From: Planctomycetota bacterium
GTDB lineage: Bacteria > Planctomycetota > Planctomycetia > Pirellulales > Pirellulaceae
Direction of reading: 5' to 3'
Length of the DNA stretch: 64,000 nt
NCBI GenBank assembly: GCA_024277285.1
Contig: JAJRVM010000299.1
Coordinates: 1-64,000, forward strand
The position numbers and the translations under genes were made by a program. The notes under the pieces were generated by a model that made no database searches, was not told the DNA's origin, and worked only from the letters and a program-made list of their open reading frames with translations. Of the stretch, positions 60,494 to 64,000 are shown in pieces (the first letter of the stretch is position 1; each line of letters opens with the position of its first letter).

Positions 60494-61942
60494 ATGAACG
60501 CGGAAGGCACAACGATCCACCGGAGAATCCTGAGCGTCTTCGTCGCCGGCTTGCTGGCCGTTAAGGCCATATCGGCCGGAGAGCTCTATCCTTGCGTCGA
60601 AGTCGAGGAGGACGTCTACAGCTACGAGCCGGCCAGCAATGGTTCGGGCCCGATGTGGTGCCACGGCAGTACATGCATTGTGCGCGTGGGCGACCGAGTA
60701 TTTGCGAGCGGTCTCGAGACGCTTGCCACCGCCAAGCCGCTTAACAACTGTGTGCCACTTCTTTTTTTCCGCGGCAACGACGGGTGGGTTCAGGTGTACC
60801 GAGGAACGGAACGAACGCGGGAACCCAGCCCCATGGCCGCCTTTTCGGACGGCCGTGTGTTCCTTTCCAACAATCCGACGGCTACGGAACCTGATACCTA
60901 CAACGGCCCCGCTCGCCCCCAAGTTCTCGAGTTCAAAGCGACGGAGCCGGAAGGAGCGCCGAAGATTCTCGACCCGACCTGGGACGGAAGCCCGAGCTTT
61001 ACCGAGCATTCTTACCGAAGCTTTGCCGCCGATGCCGATCGGCGTGAATTCATTCTGCTCCAGAACGTCGGCTATGCACATGCCGAGTGGAGCTTCAGAG
61101 ACCAGAAGGGTGAGTGGTCCGCCGCCGGCCAGCTCGCTTGGCCCTGGGAGGCGAGCTACGAGAAGCCGGGGCCGGTCCGCGTCTGCTATCCTGCAGTGGC
61201 ACTAAAAGACAAAGCGGTCTACTTCCTTGGTGTGAGTGACATCGTTGAGCCGAAGAGTGCCTGGCGCCTGTACAAAAAGGAGCTCACCGGTCGAGATTGG
61301 GACTATGACTTTCGAAGGCTCTTTTTCACCTGGAGTGACGACGTTACGTCGGGCGAGTTTCATGACTGGGTGGAAGTCGCGAGCCGCGAAGAGACCGGTG
61401 GGAACATCATGCCGGCCGATCTCTATGTGGCGCCGAACGGCGATATCCACGTTCTGTGGACGGAGCGGGCGCTCGACGAACGGCTACGCGAAAAGTTCTT
61501 TCCGGACGAGAAACAACGCCACTCGCTGGAGTATGCGATTCTGAGGAGCGGTGAGGTCATTCGGCGAGTGACGCTCGCGGAAGGCGGTGACGGACTCGCA
61601 GACGAGCGGCCCGGCTTGGGACGCTTTCATGTCAACAGCGACAATCGACTTTGGGTCTTCTATTACGTCGGAGGTCGAAACGCCAACGGACAGTCGATCT
61701 CCGAAAACCGAATCGTTGAAATCGGTTCGGACGGAAGTTTCGGCGAGCCCGCGACGGTCGAGCTCCAGCAGCCCCTGAGCTCGTTCTTTACGTCGACGGT
61801 GCGCGCGGGGTGCCAACCGTCCAATGTGCTGGATGTCTTCGGTGCCGTGAGCAGCACGATGCGTTACGCCCGGATACGAATGGGTGCTGCAGCGAAGTCG
61901 AGGCACGATCGCGTCAACCTGACACCGGTCGAGCCTTTCTGA
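60494..61942 (+). CDS. Secreted BNR-like propeller protein
   Basis: 482 residues from the ATG at 60494 (GGGGGC about six bases upstream), signal peptide ending near KAISAG. The rest is a beta-propeller-like sequence with regular WxF/Y and DG repeats (SNGSGPMWCHGSTCIVRVGD, YSYEPASNG, LYVAPNGDIHVLWTE, FHVNSDNRLWVFYYVGG). It resembles the BNR-repeat-containing group of polysaccharide-associated proteins. No catalytic residues can be assigned. It follows the beta-helix gene by 68 bp, which suggests co-transcription. Its last 29 bases overlap the convergent enolase-superfamily gene on the other strand. Confidence 0.72.
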   Translation: MNAEGTTIHRRILSVFVAGLLAVKAISAGELYPCVEVEEDVYSYEPASNGSGPMWCHGSTCIVRVGDRVFASGLETLATAKPLNNCVPLLFFRGNDGWVQVYRGTERTREPSPMAAFSDGRVFLSNNPTATEPDTYNGPARPQVLEFKATEPEGAPKILDPTWDGSPSFTEHSYRSFAADADRREFILLQNVGYAHAEWSFRDQKGEWSAAGQLAWPWEASYEKPGPVRVCYPAVALKDKAVYFLGVSDIVEPKSAWRLYKKELTGRDWDYDFRRLFFTWSDDVTSGEFHDWVEVASREETGGNIMPADLYVAPNGDIHVLWTERALDERLREKFFPDEKQRHSLEYAILRSGEVIRRVTLAEGGDGLADERPGLGRFHVNSDNRLWVFYYVGGRNANGQSISENRIVEIGSDGSFGEPATVELQQPLSSFFTSTVRAGCQPSNVLDVFGAVSSTMRYARIRMGAAAKSRHDRVNLTPVEPF

Positions 61943-63164
61943 TATAGTCCGGATCAATGTCGATGCCGAAGCCGGGACCGCTGGGGACGTGAATGACGCC
62001 GTTCTCGCATTTCAATGATGATGTACTGCAGTTAAACGGTACGTTGCCATCTCCTTTGAATTCCATGTGAGCTCCCGCGTTTGGGATGTAAGACATGAAA
62101 TGGAGCGCGTTGAGATAGCCGAGACCCCAACCGGACATGTGTGGCGTGCAGGGCAATCCTGCGGCCGCTGCCATCCGGGCGACACGTGTGCAACGAAGGT
62201 AGCCACCGAAATAGTGGAGATCGGGCTGCACGACGTCCAACCCCCGATTCGCGATCGTCCAACGAAACCGACGCAAGCTGTACTCTTGCTCGCCGCAGGC
62301 GATGGGGATGTCGAGAGCATCGGCCACTTTCTTGGTCTCCCAAAGATCATCGAACCGGCACGGCTCCTCGAAGAAAGCATAGTCGTATTCCTCCATCAGC
62401 CGACCGATGCGGATGGCATTGGGTGCATCATAGGAGCTGTTCGAATCGGCATAGATCGTCATCGTGTCGCCGAAAGCGTCACGCACCATCGGAATCAGAG
62501 CTTCAGACCTGCCGGGGCGCGAATCTCGGTTGTTGCTCATCATTCCTCCGACGCGAAACTTCAGGGCGTTGGCACCCGTCTCCGCTACGAGCTGCCGTAA
62601 ATGGTCGATCTCTTCCTCAGGCGAGTTTCCTCGTCGTCCGCTGGCGCGATACACGGCGATGTCCCGACGGTGCGTACCTCCGAATAGCTGACCGATCGAT
62701 CGCTCGGAGATTCGGCCGAGTAGCTCGAGAATCGCCATTTCAGCGGCGGCCACGCAAACCCATAACGCCAGCCCCTGAAGCTTGTAGGTGATGCGTTCTC
62801 GCAGCAAGTCCTCCAGCAGAGTTTCAACCTGCCGCGCGTCTTTACCAATAAGAAACGATGCGACTCGATGGTGAAAGATCGGAAAAGTATCTACAAGCCA
62901 ACCCGAGTTGCTGACGATCACGCCCTCAGAACCGTCCGTTGACCGTACCCGGACCAAGTACTCGTTACCGTTCCGAAGAAGTTCCATCGATTCAATGATG
63001 ACGGAATCGCGGAGGCCCGCTAGATCGAGTAATGGTTGCGAAGCGACGCGGTCGAGTTCTTCTACCGACACGCGGTCCGCCGCAACGGCCGTCCAGCGAC
63101 CGGACGCGACGAGTGGAAGGCTGCCTGCCGCGGCGGCAAGCAACGAACGACGTGACATAGGCAT
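61914..63164 (-). CDS. Mandelate racemase / enolase superfamily enzyme with Tat-like signal
   Basis: 416 residues; GGGAG sits six bases before the ATG. It begins MPMSRRSLLAAAAGS, a twin-arginine-like signal, so the enzyme is probably exported. The N-terminal capping domain is followed by a barrel with ALKFRVGG (catalytic Lys and Arg), YADSNSSYD (metal Asp), YAFFEEPCRFDD (metal Glu), ACGEQEYS (metal Glu) and CTPHMSGWG (catalytic His). This is a full muconate lactonising/mandelate racemase-type active site, used to abstract protons from carboxylates such as sugar acids. It may handle acid sugars released by the neighbouring beta-helix protein. It is monocistronic and converges on the BNR gene. 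Confidence 0.9.
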   Translation of the reverse strand: MPMSRRSLLAAAAGSLPLVASGRWTAVAADRVSVEELDRVASQPLLDLAGLRDSVIIESMELLRNGNEYLVRVRSTDGSEGVIVSNSGWLVDTFPIFHHRVASFLIGKDARQVETLLEDLLRERITYKLQGLALWVCVAAAEMAILELLGRISERSIGQLFGGTHRRDIAVYRASGRRGNSPEEEIDHLRQLVAETGANALKFRVGGMMSNNRDSRPGRSEALIPMVRDAFGDTMTIYADSNSSYDAPNAIRIGRLMEEYDYAFFEEPCRFDDLWETKKVADALDIPIACGEQEYSLRRFRWTIANRGLDVVQPDLHYFGGYLRCTRVARMAAAAGLPCTPHMSGWGLGYLNALHFMSYIPNAGAHMEFKGDGNVPFNCSTSSLKCENGVIHVPSGPGFGIDIDPDYIRKARPVSG

Positions 63165-63258
63165 AATCGACTCCCGGTAGCGAAGTTATCTTAGGCGGGA
63201 CGCTCCTCGATTCGGCTACAAAGCTTGCGAAACGATTCAGGAACCATTCCACTCTACC

Positions 63259-63333
63259 GTAGCTGGATTCGCAAGAATTCAGAGACTTGTTGCCCATGAC
63301 CGATTCGACTGAATTCTTGCGAATCCGGCTACG
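63259..63333. repeat. Inverted repeat GTAGCTGGATTCGCAAGAATTC
   Basis: GTAGCTGGATTCGCAAGAAT (63259 on, running to TTCAG at 63282) pairs with CTGAATTCTTGCGAATCCGG (63309-63328, then CTACG) around a 26-nt loop, with one mismatch near the base. It lies between the start of the enolase-family gene and the final gene, in a divergent region, and looks like a dispersed planctomycete repeat. Confidence 0.75.
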
Positions 63334-63420
63334 ACTCGCTCCAGTCTACAGTTGGCCGAACTGCTACGATATCATAGACCTCAGTGAAAATACCCGTCCT
63401 CTAGCTTTCGACTCAGGAAA

Positions 63421-64000
63421 ATGCACCGTCATCTATCTTTGCTTTCGACTCTCACAACGCTCACAGTACTAATGTTCTCCGACATTGCCGCGGGAGACTC
63501 AGGGAACCCTGAACTCGACATCTATCGCAACTTCGCTCTCGCAAACGTCGGTGACGCCACGGCAGGTGAAATCGTGTTTCGTGAAAATCGGAAAGCGGTC
63601 TGTGCCGACTGTCACCGCATTGTCGGAATGGAAAAAAGCGGTCCGAATCTTGATGGAATCGGTGAGAAGTATTCGCGCGCCGAATTGATCACTCACATTC
63701 TGGAACCGAGTGCGTTCATTAAACCTGGATACCGGCAAGCGAATGTGGTGATGGCGACGGGGCGAATCCTCAACGGAAGAATCGAACGGGCAAACAAGCT
63801 GATGGTACGATTGCTCGACATCAAAGGCGAATCCATCGACGTGGCAGCGAGTGAGATCGAGTACGTGCGGTTTTCGGAAGTGTCGTTGATGCCGACCAAT
63901 TTAGTTTCGGCGATGTCGAAGGAGCATTTCGCGGATCTAGTTGCCTATCTCGCTTCGCTGAGGTTTGGTGTGAAAAATGGATTAGGCAAGGGCGGTCAGC
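63421..64000 (+). CDS. Exported c-type cytochrome domain protein, 3' end beyond the window
   Basis: The frame stays open from the ATG at 63421 (AGGAAA just upstream) to the window end, so 193 codons are visible. A signal peptide (ends near DIAAG) precedes a cytochrome c segment: AGEIVFRENRKAVCADCHRI holds a CxxCH motif (CADCH, about 61-65), followed by GPNLDGIGEKYSRAELITH and ILEPSAFIKPGY. This is the same kind of cytochrome end that closes the 1656-residue protein (FGPDLAQL, LLQPSKDI). Such modules are typical of PVC heme-binding dehydrogenase-type proteins. Later domains are not visible. Confidence 0.85.
   Translation, partial: MHRHLSLLSTLTTLTVLMFSDIAAGDSGNPELDIYRNFALANVGDATAGEIVFRENRKAVCADCHRIVGMEKSGPNLDGIGEKYSRAELITHILEPSAFIKPGYRQANVVMATGRILNGRIERANKLMVRLLDIKGESIDVAASEIEYVRFSEVSLMPTNLVSAMSKEHFADLVAYLASLRFGVKNGLGKGGQ

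Overview
The window looks like a chromosomal segment of a planctomycete, most likely in or near the Pirellulales. No rRNA or marker gene is present, so this rests on gene content: DUF1501 and heme/DUF1588-type proteins, a PVC-type heme-binding fusion, three CSPTR sulfatases, Gfo/Idh/MocA oxidoreductases with Tat signals, DUF6807 (PmoA-like) and DUF5060 proteins, PEP-CTERM proteins with EF-hand (dockerin-like) repeats, and many dispersed palindromes. Most products carry a Sec, Tat or lipoprotein signal, which fits an organism that breaks down complex, probably sulfated, polysaccharides.

Layout. 0-3 kb: two tandem PEP-CTERM proteins sharing one C-terminal module. 3.3-9.5 kb: a secreted esterase-like protein with a lost nucleophile, then a minus-strand pair (heme/DUF1588-like protein and DUF1501 protein). 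9.7-11.6 kb: a toroid-type, lyase-like secreted protein. 11.6-14 kb: a decayed accessory patch with a four-helix-bundle (S23-type) gene, two frameshifted small genes, the 3' end of a group II intron (RT C-terminus plus domains V/VI), and a DUF4160/DUF2442 pair. 14-18.4 kb: a kelch-type protein and a sulfatase. 18.7-21 kb: four consecutive plus-strand genes for small exported or membrane proteins rich in Cys/His, a candidate metal-handling cassette. 21-30 kb: a Gfo/Idh/MocA oxidoreductase, a translationally coupled amidohydrolase pair, two related TIM-barrel amidohydrolases and a glycosidase-like protein.

30-49.4 kb is one long minus-strand block: Nramp-like transporter, YtcJ-type amidohydrolase, sulfatase, esterase, SSS symporter (the last three tightly packed or overlapping), class III aminotransferase behind a transglutaminase-like protein, BNR lipoprotein, LamG-esterase, DUF5060 glycosidase-like protein and DUF6807 protein. 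49.7-54.7 kb: a 1656-residue fusion of SGNH-like, PVC heme-binding propeller, HEAT, PA14, cupredoxin and cytochrome c parts. 54.9-64 kb: a PEP-CTERM protein with an embedded M15-like zinc-peptidase motif, a sulfatase, a pectate-lyase-type beta-helix protein, a BNR-type protein, a mandelate racemase/enolase-family enzyme, and the start of a c-type cytochrome protein that runs off the end.

Three intergenic copies of one palindromic element (19.2, 25.3 and 31.8 kb) share outer arms and differ in the number of internal 32-bp units. This expandable element, the Cys/His-rich cassette and the reused PEP-CTERM/EF-hand module are the least explained features. Many polysaccharide-active genes sit together, but I see no SusC/D-like or regulatory gene, so coordinated regulation is inferred only from operon-like spacing.
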